Of a stretch of DNA of 64,000 bases, positions 33,702 to 41,225 are shown piece after piece. Positions within the stretch are counted from its first letter, which is position 1. Each line of letters starts with the position of its first letter. The position numbers and the translations under genes are program-made. The notes beneath the pieces are model-generated. The model had not been told where the DNA came from and searched no databases. It saw only the letters and a list, made by a program, of their open reading frames with translations. The stretch spans positions 1-64,000 of the forward strand of contig NZ_JAMDHK010000006.1 of assembly GCF_024721115.1 (NCBI RefSeq), in the 5' to 3' direction. This DNA is from Salipiger pentaromativorans (GTDB lineage Bacteria > Pseudomonadota > Alphaproteobacteria > Rhodobacterales > Rhodobacteraceae).

Positions 33702-33882
33702 ATGGGCAGGCCGTCAAAGCGGTTGCCCCTGCAAGGTCGGCAGGGAACCTATTTCCGCCAGCGGCAGAGCCGCCTTTGCATCGCGAAACAAATAGCTTCC
33801 CTGCCGACCTCCTCCACGCTGTTCCGGCCCCGGTGAAGCCGGGGTGAAGGGGCAACCGCCCCGACGGCTCGGGTCTGCCCAT
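33702..33882. repeat. Large four-tier nested inverted repeat before the DUF2493 gene
   Basis: From outside to inside these arms pair: ATGGGCAG (33702-33709) with CTGCCCAT (33875-33882); GCCGTC (33710-33715) with GACGGC (33863-33868); CGGTTGCCCC (33720-33729) with GGGGCAACCG (33849-33858); and a 21-base arm (33734-33754) with its partner (33790-33810), 20 of 21 matching. The tip holds GCGGC/GCCGC (33761-33773), and CCCCGG/CCGGGG (33828-33844) makes a side hairpin. This can be a structured RNA leader, a cruciform or a small palindromic mobile element. It lies 53 bp before the next gene. Confidence 0.75.
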
Positions 33883-33935
33883 GAAGGCCGCGCGGGATGA
33901 CGCACGGACGAGACAGGCCCGGAGGCAAGAAACCG

Positions 33936-34868
33936 ATGACGATCCATACCCACGACGACGCGTATGAACCCGCCCATATCGCATCCCAGACCGCCCATGC
34001 GCTCGACGAGCTCCAGCTCTACGGCTATCGCCCCTTCGACGAGCCCGATCCGCGCCCGATGCCCGATGGGCAGCGCCTCGCCGTCGCCGTCGCCGACATC
34101 TTCGACGCCCTCGTCGCGACCCTGGAAGACACCCGTATGGAACCCGACCTCGAAGAGGTGCTCTGGGGCCAGGTCAACCTCTTCCACCGCGCCACGGCCC
34201 GGATCGAGCGGACGCTCGATGAGAACGAGCAGGCGCAGCGCCGCCTCCAGCGCGAGCAGGACGGCTCCGAAGTGAAGTCCGTCGAACTCGAGCGCCTGAC
34301 GGCCGAAGGCCTGACTCTCGTTGAACGGCGCAACTGCATGGACATGATGCGCGATCACGCCGCCACCGAGTTCGTCCATCACACGGGATCGACCTGGCGC
34401 CCCCGCACCGGCTCGATGGTGAACCGCCAGCACATGACCGCCGCTCTGATCGACAGCCGCGATTTCCTGGCCGCCAAGCGCCGCGCCGAGACCGAAGTGA
34501 TGTTGCCGGCAGGCCCCAAGGTCGCCCTCACTGGCGGGACCGATTTCAACGATCACCGCCTGATCTGGGGCAAGCTCGACCAGGTCCGGACCAAGTATCC
34601 CGACATGGTCCTCCTGCATGGTGGCAGCCCCAAAGGCGCAGAACTCATCGCCGCCAAATGGGCTGAAGCCAGGGGCGTGACGCAGGTCGCCTTCAAGCCT
34701 GACTGGACCAAGCACGCCAAGGCCGCGCCCTTCAAACGAAACGATGCGTTGCTGGATGTACTCCCGGTCGGGGTCCTTGTCTTCCCCGGAACCGGTATCC
34801 AGGAAAACCTCGCCGACAAGGCCAAGAAGCTGGGCATCCCGGTCATGAAGTTCGAGAAGGGGGCGTGA
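33936..34868 (+). CDS. DUF2493-domain protein (310 aa)
   Basis: The chosen ATG at 33936 has GGAGG 11 bases upstream; an ATG at 33897 lacks a site. The C-terminal 120 residues are the DUF2493 (SLOG/Rossmann-like) domain: KVALTGGTDFNDHRLIWGKLD, VLLHGGSPKGAELIAAKWA and the VLVFPGTGIQENLADKAK block. SLOG-type domains bind nucleotide-like ligands and occur in plasmid and phage conflict genes. The N-terminal half is helical (RATARIERTLDENEQAQRRL). The enzyme activity is unknown. The large nested palindrome lies in its leader. Confidence 0.8.
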   Translation: MTIHTHDDAYEPAHIASQTAHALDELQLYGYRPFDEPDPRPMPDGQRLAVAVADIFDALVATLEDTRMEPDLEEVLWGQVNLFHRATARIERTLDENEQAQRRLQREQDGSEVKSVELERLTAEGLTLVERRNCMDMMRDHAATEFVHHTGSTWRPRTGSMVNRQHMTAALIDSRDFLAAKRRAETEVMLPAGPKVALTGGTDFNDHRLIWGKLDQVRTKYPDMVLLHGGSPKGAELIAAKWAEARGVTQVAFKPDWTKHAKAAPFKRNDALLDVLPVGVLVFPGTGIQENLADKAKKLGIPVMKFEKGA

Positions 34869-34952
34869 GCCCCCGACTTCAATCCGGGACAGAACATTGT
34901 GGAAACGTCGAAGAGCGCTTGATATTGTGGTCTGGAGAGAGGTGCCAACAAC

Positions 34953-35237
34953 ATGTTCGACACATCGCAGCAAATGGAAGTGTTCCCGACGACGGTCGAT
35001 CTCAAGCGGATCGACCCGTCTCTGAACATGCGCCGCTTCTATCGAATGAGCGTTCAGCCGGACCTGTTTGGCGGCGCATGCCTTGTGCGGGAATGGGGCC
35101 GTATCGGGTTTCGAGGGCAGATGCTGATAGAACGGCATGATGACGAGGGAAGGGCTGTCACGGCACTCATGAAGCTCGCGGCGACGAAGGAGCGGCGAGG
35201 TTATCGGTTGCTTGATAGAGTGAATGCCAAGGATTGA
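34953..35237 (+). CDS. WGR-domain protein (94 aa)
   Basis: The protein consists almost entirely of a WGR domain: RFYRMSVQPDLFGGACLVREWGRIG contains the Trp-Gly-Arg core, and AVTALMKLAATKERRGYRL is the usual end. WGR domains bind nucleic acids in PARP-family and plasmid proteins. GAGAGG lies before the ATG. Small stand-alone WGR genes are frequent on rhizobial and roseobacter plasmids; function unknown. The stop lies just before the promoter of the next operon. Confidence 0.85.
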   Translation: MFDTSQQMEVFPTTVDLKRIDPSLNMRRFYRMSVQPDLFGGACLVREWGRIGFRGQMLIERHDDEGRAVTALMKLAATKERRGYRLLDRVNAKD

Positions 35238-35284
35238 CATTCCATATCAGTTTCACTATTTAAATTTGTGAAACTGATATGGAA
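35234..35284 (+). promoter_or_regulatory. Consensus promoter covered by a 17-bp inverted repeat
   Basis: TTGACA (35234-35239) and TATTTA (35257-35262) are spaced by 17 bp. The spacer is exactly the left arm (35240-35256) of a perfect 17-bp inverted repeat whose right arm is 35268-35284, with an 11-bp A+T spacer. A bound repressor would cover the whole promoter. The Xre protein of the downstream operon is the likely ligand. Confidence 0.75.
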
Positions 35285-35292
35285 CAAGCGCC

Positions 35293-36627
35293 ATGACCAA
35301 GGTTGTCGTCCCATTTCCGAAAGGCCAGCGACTGCGTTCGCCGTTAGCGCAGTTCTTCCGTGTCGGAGACTCTCACAACAAGTTTGCCGAGATGTACGCG
35401 TCCGGGGGGCTGCCTGCTTCTCGAGTTGTCTTTGACGCCGCACGCCTCAACCGACAGACTGCTCTAGCGAAAGAGTTAAAAGTTGAAGGTGTTGAGATCA
35501 CGATCGACACCGGAGCGGCCGAACTGTCGAGCTTGGCGCGACATAGGACGTTTGTGCGTAACTCCCCATGGTTGGTCGAGGCTCCGATGTCTCCCTTGGG
35601 GCCGGACGCATTTACTACAGAGGTCATCGAGCGCATCGCGGAAATGGTGGTTGCGGTCGGTGCGGATCGCGTGCTGGCTCCGAGTCACTTCTTGGGCGAT
35701 CCGAAATTTGACGGATGGCTCAAGGTCGATGCGGCTGCGTGTTCGGCCCTCCGATTGGCGCTTGATCGTTTGGGGGGAGGCCAGGTCCGGATCGACTACC
35801 CGGTTATACAAAGCGTTCAAGGATTGGTGGATCCCGCGTCGCGGAAGGCGCTTGCCGAGACCCTTTCGATCCTTCCCGTCGATGCGATTTGGATGCGCCT
35901 TTCCGGTCTCGGGAAGGAGCCAGGTCCGCAAAAGGTTCGGTCTTTGATACGGATGCTCAGCGGTTTCCACAATATGGGGAAGCCTGTCATTTTGGACTAC
36001 TGTTCTGGTTTGAACGCGGAGGCTACCGAAGCATTCGGTGTGGCTTCTGGCTCCGCGAGCGGAATTCTCGAGTTGGACCAGTTCAACGCACGTGATTGGC
36101 ACAAACCCCCAGAAGAGCCCGATCCCGATGCGCAGTTCGGTCGGCGTAGCATTGTTCAGGTACCGGGTCTTGGTCGGGGCTTTTATGCACACGAGTTTGA
36201 ATTGCTAGCCAAGTCTCGCGGTGGCCGGAAGCTGCTTCTTCAAAGCGAGTTCGTTTCCGTTTCCAGTGTCGAGGAAATGGTAAGAACTCGAAAGCAGGTA
36301 CAGGCACTTCACTTGGTGCGCTCACAAGAAGCGCTTCAGTCTGTACCGGACCTCAACCGAGCAGGGCATTTTTTGTCAAAGACGATGGCGGATGCCGAGC
36401 GCAGGGCAAAAGATGTCAGCTTCCTCAAGCCCACTGAAGCTCAAGCCCAGGCGGCGGGTGTCGACTTGCCAAGTCTGCTCAAGCGGACCAGAGGACACGC
36501 AGAGACGATGGGCAAGGTTGCAGACGCGCTTGAAAAGCTCCATGAGGAGCGCGGAACAGAGTCACCGCGAGTTCGGGCTTGCGACTTCAATGTCGATATT
36601 GCCCTGCGTCGTGGCGATCAGAGGTAA
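35293..36627 (+). CDS. Unassigned protein (444 aa), possible TIM barrel, heading an Xre/RES operon
   Basis: Family not recognised. The secondary structure pattern alternates strands and helices (VVFDAARLNRQTALAKEL, VEITIDTGAAELSSL, RVLAPSHFLGD, GGQVRIDYPVIQSVQG, VDAIWMRLSGLG, GKPVILDYCSGLN), which suggests a TIM barrel; ITIDTGAAELSSL loosely recalls the D-S-G-G-F motif of tRNA-guanine transglycosylase-like enzymes, but this is speculative. It lies directly behind the repressor-type promoter and four bases before the Xre antitoxin, so it belongs to the operon. It may be a third component of the toxin-antitoxin unit. Confidence 0.55.
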   Translation: MTKVVVPFPKGQRLRSPLAQFFRVGDSHNKFAEMYASGGLPASRVVFDAARLNRQTALAKELKVEGVEITIDTGAAELSSLARHRTFVRNSPWLVEAPMSPLGPDAFTTEVIERIAEMVVAVGADRVLAPSHFLGDPKFDGWLKVDAAACSALRLALDRLGGGQVRIDYPVIQSVQGLVDPASRKALAETLSILPVDAIWMRLSGLGKEPGPQKVRSLIRMLSGFHNMGKPVILDYCSGLNAEATEAFGVASGSASGILELDQFNARDWHKPPEEPDPDAQFGRRSIVQVPGLGRGFYAHEFELLAKSRGGRKLLLQSEFVSVSSVEEMVRTRKQVQALHLVRSQEALQSVPDLNRAGHFLSKTMADAERRAKDVSFLKPTEAQAQAAGVDLPSLLKRTRGHAETMGKVADALEKLHEERGTESPRVRACDFNVDIALRRGDQR

Positions 36628-36630
36628 GAA

Positions 36631-36969
36631 ATGCAAAGTGCAGTGTCACGCTACATAGGCGAACTCGCCGACATCGGGGGCCTTAAAGGAACCGATATCG
36701 CAAATATTACGGATGTCTCCAAAGCTACGGTGTCGCGTTGGAAGGCTGGTGATATCAAACCGCAACCAAAGAACGAACTGATTCTGTCCGACCTCTATTA
36801 CGTCGTCGGCCGTCTCAATGAATACTACACGCCGGACGAGGTTCGCGCCTGGTTGTACGCGCGGCACCCGCAACTTGGCGGCGAGCGCGCCATGGATCTT
36901 ATTCATAATGATCGCTCGCTCGAGGTTCTGGCCGTTATCGACCGGCTGGACAATGATGTTTATGTGTAG
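36631..36969 (+). CDS. Xre/MbcA/ParS-type antitoxin, second copy
   Basis: A 112-residue protein with helix-turn-helix (LKGTDIANITDVSKATVSRW) and the DUF2384 toxin-binding domain (EVRAWLYARHPQLGGERAMD, EVLAVIDRLDNDVYV). It follows the 444-aa gene by three bases and is followed by the RES toxin after nine bases. It is shorter than the first Xre (129 aa) and not closely similar, so it is not a recent duplicate. Confidence 0.85.
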   Translation: MQSAVSRYIGELADIGGLKGTDIANITDVSKATVSRWKAGDIKPQPKNELILSDLYYVVGRLNEYYTPDEVRAWLYARHPQLGGERAMDLIHNDRSLEVLAVIDRLDNDVYV

Positions 36970-36978
36970 GTTCGATGA

Positions 36979-37527
36979 ATGGTTAAAGCTCGACGCGACA
37001 ACCGGCTGATCGACGCGATTGAGGCAATCGAGCCAGTCGTTTTTGAGGGCAATGTTTGGCGCTTGGTTCGTGACGGACGAGACCCGCTGTTGTGCAGCGC
37101 GTCGGGAGGTCGGTGGGACGACGGAACCTTCGATGTGCTCTATACCTCAACGTCTCGGTCGGGCGCTCTGGAAGAGATGCGCTTTCATTTGATGCGCGGC
37201 CAACCGATTATGCCGAGTAAAGTTAAGTACCGCATGTTCGAGATCGAACTTCTACTTGAACGGGCGCTGCGATTTGTGGATCTTGACGCGCTTTCCGACG
37301 TTGGGTTGAACACGGAGACGTTCGGTCGTCTTTCCTATGAGCAAAAGAACGACGAATATCCTCGTACTCAGGAGATTGGTGAAGTCGCACACTTCCTAGA
37401 TTTCGATGGCCTGATTGTCCCATCAGCTCGATCCGACACAAACAACGCTGTTGTGTTCTGCGACAAGGTAAGATCGCTGCCCGAGTCCACTCTCAGGGAT
37501 CACGGCCTCGTGGACTGGGAAAAATGA
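36979..37527 (+). CDS. RES-domain toxin, second copy
   Basis: The 182-residue protein has the classic RES layout: WRLVRDGRDPLLCSASGGRW with the conserved arginine, VLYTSTSRSGALEEMRFHL with tyrosine and glutamate, and LDFDGLIVPSARSDTNNAVV with the serine/asparagine block. Size is standard. RES toxins degrade NAD+. Two ATGs (36975 and 36979) are close; 36979 is in frame. No clear ribosome site, so translation may be coupled to the antitoxin. Confidence 0.85.
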   Translation: MVKARRDNRLIDAIEAIEPVVFEGNVWRLVRDGRDPLLCSASGGRWDDGTFDVLYTSTSRSGALEEMRFHLMRGQPIMPSKVKYRMFEIELLLERALRFVDLDALSDVGLNTETFGRLSYEQKNDEYPRTQEIGEVAHFLDFDGLIVPSARSDTNNAVVFCDKVRSLPESTLRDHGLVDWEK

Positions 37528-37667
37528 TCCAACTCGATAAAGAGCTTAACCTTCTTGGCTGACAAATTGGGTATGAGGGTTCCGATTAGCTATCCCTGCT
37601 TGCAAAGATAGATGTTACATAAAACGAATTATCGGATTTTTGATAAATTGTTGTTTTCATGCAATTT

Positions 37668-38780
37668 TTATTCACTCCAGTCGAGTTTCAACCAGTATCG
37701 CGTGTGCCGCCGCTTGCCGGTTCGAGCGAGCACGCCCTTCTCGACCAGATCCTGCAGATCGCGGGTCGCGGTCGCGCGTGAGGTTCCGGTGATCTTGAGG
37801 TAGTTGTCGGCGCTGAGGCCGCCTTTGAAACCGCCAGGGCCTTCCCGAAACATTCGAGCGATGGCCTTGGCCTGTCGTTCGTTCAACTGGTCTCTGTGAC
37901 GATCGTAGAAGTGTGCCTTGCTGATGAAGAAGCCGACGCGGTCGAGTGTTGCCTGTTGCGCCTTCAAGACAACTTCCGCGAACCAGACGAGCCAATCGGT
38001 CACGTCGAGCGTTTTTTGATGCTGCTCGAGCTGGTCGTAGTATGCCTTGCGCTCCTTCTCGATGGTGAAGGCGAGCGAGATGAGGGTCGGCTGGCCAATG
38101 TTCTGCGCCAGCGACTTTTCAGCGAGGGCGCGACCCAAGCGTCCGTTGCCGTCTTCGAAGGGATGGATGCTCTCGAAATAGAGGTGGCTTAGCCCTGCGC
38201 GCGTCAGCGCTGGAAGCGGCTCTGCTCCCCCCGGCCCGGTCTTGTTGTACCAATCCGCGTATCGCTCCATCTCAGGCATGACCCGCTCCGAGGGAGGCGC
38301 TTCGAAATGGATCGTGGGCCGGTCAAGGCGGCCGGAAACGATTTGCATCGCCTCGGCGTGTTGTCGGTAGGCCCCGATGGTTTCCAACCGACGGTCATGG
38401 GACAGGAGCATCCGATGCCAGCGGTACAGTGTCTCATGGGTCAGCGGCTCTGCAAAACTGGAATAGACGTCGACCATCATTTCCGCGACGCCCTGTTCGC
38501 GCGGTTTGGCAGGGTAGCTGTCCGGATCGAGGCCCAGGTGGCGGCGCAGCGAAGACTGGACACTGAGCCGATCGAGGATTTCACCCTCGATGGCGCTCGT
38601 CTGCATCGCTTCCTCGCTGAGCAGTTCGATGCGGAGTTGCTCGCGCTCCGGCTGGCTGACATGATGGACCGCGCCGAGGATTTCTCCGGACGACAGCAGG
38701 AACGACTGCTCAAACGGCTCCAGAGCGGAGGCGTCATACCGGAAATCCGGCCAATCAGGCAGCGTCCAGTTCCAAGCCAT
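37668..38780 (-). CDS. Fic-family protein with DUF4172 N-terminal domain
   Basis: Fic proteins transfer AMP or other groups to protein hydroxyls. In the 370-residue protein the Fic motif HPFEDGNGRLGR (about 205-216) is complete, with catalytic His and the anion loop. The N-terminal domain (MAWNWTLPDWPDFRYD) is DUF4172, and the inhibitory helix motif TSAIEG at 61-66 matches the [S/T]xxxE[G/N] class II arrangement. The C-terminus has a winged helix (GLSADNYLKITGTSRATATR, RDLQDLVEKGVL). The single-gene unit is probably autoregulated by the palindrome abutting its start codon. Confidence 0.9.
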   Translation of the reverse strand: MAWNWTLPDWPDFRYDASALEPFEQSFLLSSGEILGAVHHVSQPEREQLRIELLSEEAMQTSAIEGEILDRLSVQSSLRRHLGLDPDSYPAKPREQGVAEMMVDVYSSFAEPLTHETLYRWHRMLLSHDRRLETIGAYRQHAEAMQIVSGRLDRPTIHFEAPPSERVMPEMERYADWYNKTGPGGAEPLPALTRAGLSHLYFESIHPFEDGNGRLGRALAEKSLAQNIGQPTLISLAFTIEKERKAYYDQLEQHQKTLDVTDWLVWFAEVVLKAQQATLDRVGFFISKAHFYDRHRDQLNERQAKAIARMFREGPGGFKGGLSADNYLKITGTSRATATRDLQDLVEKGVLARTGKRRHTRYWLKLDWSE

Positions 38781-38807
38781 GAGTTATAGACATCCTTTCT
38801 ATAACTC
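38781..38807 (-). promoter_or_regulatory. Operator-like palindrome abutting the fic start codon
   Basis: GAGTTATAGA and TCTATAACTC are a perfect 10-bp inverted repeat around seven bases. The seven-base spacer plus flank contains AAAGGAT in the sense of fic, a possible ribosome site. Bound protein or the RNA hairpin could block translation; the C-terminal winged helix of Fic is a candidate binder. Confidence 0.6.
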
Positions 38808-38900
38808 ACATCTAGATCACTTCTGAGGCATAGAAGTCAACTCTATCGCTCAAAGGACCTGCGGGATGGGGTGGCCCACAAACCGACGCGAGACCTTGAG

Positions 38901-39140
38901 CTAGGCCTTTTCAAGGTGCGTCAGATCTTGCTGACGCGGTCTGGGGATCTTTGGATCGACAGGGTTCTGTTCCGGCGCTGGAATGAATGGCTCATAGCGA
39001 ACGTCCGCCATGGCACCGTCGAACCAGGCAGGCTGCACGTCACCATTGTTCCATTGGTAAAGGTAGCCAACCAGATTTTCAGATGTCTTGCAGAGGATGC
39101 GCATGATCGGTTCGCCAGTCAGGCGGGGCTTCGTGTTCAT
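38901..39140 (-). CDS. Hypothetical protein (79 aa)
   Basis: The ATG at 39140 has GGAGG eight bases upstream. The product MNTKPRLTGEPIMRILCKTS, then NLVGYLYQWNNGDVQPAW, is rich in aromatic and polar residues with no signal peptide, and ends in a charged tail. Family not recognised. It lies between fic and the virC-like operon on the same strand. Confidence 0.5.
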   Translation of the reverse strand: MNTKPRLTGEPIMRILCKTSENLVGYLYQWNNGDVQPAWFDGAMADVRYEPFIPAPEQNPVDPKIPRPRQQDLTHLEKA

Positions 39141-39246
39141 AATGCGTTCCTCCAAAATGGACCTCGTAACTCGTCACCACTGAGGTCTGAAATTCCCTAT
39201 GACGCTCATTAGCGCCACGCTTTCCGCAACTGCAAGGCGAGCTTCG

Positions 39247-39270
39247 GCCGGTGGGCGAAAATCCACCGGC
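39247..39270 (-). terminator. Hairpin after the virC-like operon
   Basis: GCCGGTGG (39247-39254) and CCACCGGC (39263-39270) form an eight-pair stem around eight bases, 30 bp past the virC2-like stop. T-run is absent, so strength is uncertain. Confidence 0.5.
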
Positions 39271-39301
39271 GAAATGCAAGTTATCTTTTCAGATAGGTCT
39301 C

Positions 39302-39943
39302 TTACGGTGCGTGCGGTTCATGCGGTGATGCAGCGCGAACCGCAATTTCTTCCAAGATTTTGTCGATCTCGCCCCATATGCGTGGTTCCATCTGGCCACG
39401 GATCAGGGCCCATTTACTCAAGACGTCGAGGGGGTCGTGGTCCCGGAGGAGGACACCCAGGCTGGCCGCATCGACTGCCAGAGATGTACGGGCCTGCCAC
39501 TGCGTGTTTCGAGTGCGCCGCTCCTCCGCGATTGGCGCGAAGACCGGCGACAGTTGCCAGCCTTTGACTGCACGGCGCAGGGCGGCGCGCACCACATGTG
39601 CTGGCTCGACACCACAAGCCTGCAGCGCTGCTTCCTGTCGTTCGAGTGCGTTGACCCTGATGTCGATCTTCCGGGTGGGGCTCAAAGCGCGCGCCGATAC
39701 GGGAGCTCTCAGGCTGGTATGCGGGTCTGAGCTTTTCGCGGTGACTTGGTGCGGCGCCACGGCACCTTCCGGCACAAGCTCTGACCCGTGCCGATCCGCG
39801 TCAACGTCAGCGGCTGGGGTGCCTGTCTTTGTTGCTGTGACCTGTGCCTCATCTTCCTTCCCGGGAATCTCGCGGTCACCCTGTTGCAGGGTGGCGGCGT
39901 AGGCTGGGTCGGGCCTAGTGATGGTCGGGATCTTCTTGCGCAA
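39302..39943 (-). CDS. virC2: VirC2-like ribbon-helix-helix relaxosome protein
   Basis: The start is uncertain; TTG at 39943 (LRKKIPTITRPDP) has TGAGGA nine bases upstream, and the frame is open further upstream. The 213-residue product has a disordered acidic/proline region followed by a ribbon-helix-helix core (TRKIDIRVNALERQEAALQA) and a helical end. VirC2 binds the overdrive site next to the T-DNA border, and VirC1/VirC2 promote relaxosome assembly. The assignment rests mainly on the pairing with the ParA-like gene, overlapping it by none, and on the position beside the relaxase genes. Confidence 0.6.
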   Translation of the reverse strand: MRKKIPTITRPDPAYAATLQQGDREIPGKEDEAQVTATKTGTPAADVDADRHGSELVPEGAVAPHQVTAKSSDPHTSLRAPVSARALSPTRKIDIRVNALERQEAALQACGVEPAHVVRAALRRAVKGWQLSPVFAPIAEERRTRNTQWQARTSLAVDAASLGVLLRDHDPLDVLSKWALIRGQMEPRIWGEIDKILEEIAVRAASPHEPHAP

Positions 39944-39953
39944 TCGACTGTCC

Positions 39954-40673
39954 TCACGCAGCAAGAATATTGTTGAGGATGTCCGTCGCCTCCTCGAGCG
40001 CCTCGACGACATGACGTACATGTGGGCGCATCAGAGGGTTTGGATCAGATTGCTTTTCCAGCGCCAAGGCGTGGAGAAGCCCCTTCTGATCCATCTCCTT
40101 GTAAGTGTTTCGTCGCATCATGACGGTCTCAATCACCGGAAAACGGGTGAGCGCTTCTTCAATCAGGGCGGCGTCAGCACGGGTCGTTTTCGGGTCGACC
40201 AGGTTGAGGACGACGTGGTGGCGCGGAAGGCTGGAGGGGTCGTCAACACGGGATTTCAGTTTCTCAAACCAATCAGAAGTCTGCGCTCCGACATCGAAAT
40301 CAGACGTTGACAGCATGACGGGCGTCACAATGTGGTCCGCAAGCACCGCGATGCCGTCTGACCATTCGGCCCCGACCCCTGCGGTATCGATGAAGATGAA
40401 GTCTGCCGTGCCTGCCATGTAGACCTGATCGATCTGATCCTCGACACCCGCCACGCTTTCGACGGTGGCCGAACAGAGAAGCGGCGAACTCAGCCCACCG
40501 GCTTCCGCCCGAGCATGCCAGGCCCCGAGTACCCTCGTGCTGTCCGTGTCGATCAACATCACTCTGCGTCCGGCGGCGATCGCGGCGCTGATCAAGGCGC
40601 GCGAAAGCGTCGTTTTTCCACTGCCCCCTTTCCGGGCCATCGCTGCGATCACCACAAGATTTTCGTTCGGCAT
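39954..40673 (-). CDS. virC1: VirC1-like ParA-family ATPase
   Basis: The ATG at 40673 has GGAGG six bases upstream. The 239-residue protein has deviant Walker A MARKGGSGKTTLSR near residue 12, A' motif LIDTDSTRVLGAWH and Walker B ADFIFIDTAG. It lacks the RepA N-terminal helix-turn-helix. In Agrobacterium VirC1 is a ParA-type ATPase that binds overdrive DNA and recruits relaxosomes to the pole. Next to virC2-like and divergent from the relaxase operon, this is the fitting role rather than plasmid partition, which repAB already provides. Confidence 0.75.
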   Translation of the reverse strand: MPNENLVVIAAMARKGGSGKTTLSRALISAAIAAGRRVMLIDTDSTRVLGAWHARAEAGGLSSPLLCSATVESVAGVEDQIDQVYMAGTADFIFIDTAGVGAEWSDGIAVLADHIVTPVMLSTSDFDVGAQTSDWFEKLKSRVDDPSSLPRHHVVLNLVDPKTTRADAALIEEALTRFPVIETVMMRRNTYKEMDQKGLLHALALEKQSDPNPLMRPHVRHVVEALEEATDILNNILAA

Positions 40674-41038
40674 TCTGATCCTCCGCAAAAATAGTGAATC
40701 GCAACGATAATACCAAAATGTCGCTAAGCGCATGAGGCGGAGGGGTCAAGCAGAAGTCGGGATGCGACCCGCGTCTGGCATGCTGCGGGCGGCGTTGTGC
40801 GATAACCGTGCAACGTCTGCCGTGGCGCCTTCAGCATTCGTCGCGGGGCACGACACACCCTCCAAATGTCGGGATGCGCTTGGCGATGTGCTGCGGACGG
40901 AATGCAGGTGACGGATAGCGCGCTCCAGACGCCGGGAGGCAGCCTCGCGTATGTCGTTCTGCGGGTGACGCGAGACGGTCAGCACGCGGCAAAACCCGTC
41001 TTGCGGGGTGCAAGAGACGGGGCGCGAAAGACGCGATG

Positions 41039-41061
41039 CGCGATGCGGAGACCGCATCGCG
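41039..41061. repeat. Perfect 10-bp hairpin in the oriT region
   Basis: CGCGATGCGG and CCGCATCGCG are separated by AGA. Such inverted repeats flank the nick site in many oriT regions and bind the accessory protein. Confidence 0.6.
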
Positions 41062-41138
41062 TGGTGCAATGAGCGCGAAGCGCGATCCATTTGACAAGGG
41101 ACGGGAAATCGCCCCTGCAGGGCAATTTTCTACATTGA

Positions 41139-41191
41139 GTACAAGCCCTTATGGCCGACGCCACTTGCGTTGGGAGTCGGCGGGCTTGTAC
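41139..41191. repeat. Perfect two-tier hairpin upstream of the MobC-like gene
   Basis: GTACAAGCCC (41139-41148) pairs with GGGCTTGTAC (41182-41191), and GCCGAC (41154-41159) with GTCGGC (41176-41181), 16 perfect pairs in all. It lies 35 bp before the mobC-like ATG. It could be the oriT binding site of MobC/VirD1 or an operator. Confidence 0.65.
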
Positions 41192-41225
41192 GAAGTTGGC
41201 AAGAAATAGGAACGTTAACTTCAAA

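Larger units (their letters stand above)
40674..41225. other. Candidate oriT and divergent promoter region
   Basis: A 552-bp gene-free stretch between virC1 and the MobC-like gene, where oriT is expected. It contains GTCGGGATGCG twice (40756-40766 and 40868-40878), a perfect 10-bp hairpin CGCGATGCGG/CCGCATCGCG (41039-41061) and a perfect two-tier hairpin (41139-41191). No standard VirD2/RP4 nick consensus (ATCCTG) was found, so the nick site is not located. Confidence 0.5.

Noticed and set aside
33714-35240. 508-codon minus-strand frame
   Set aside because: It covers the nested palindrome and DUF2493 and WGR genes in antisense; the plus-strand proteins have recognisable domains.
40756-40878. 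Pair of GTCGGGATGCG repeats considered as iterons
   Set aside because: Only two copies 112 bp apart, and repABC plasmids do not use iterons; they are better explained as relaxosome binding sites, unproven.
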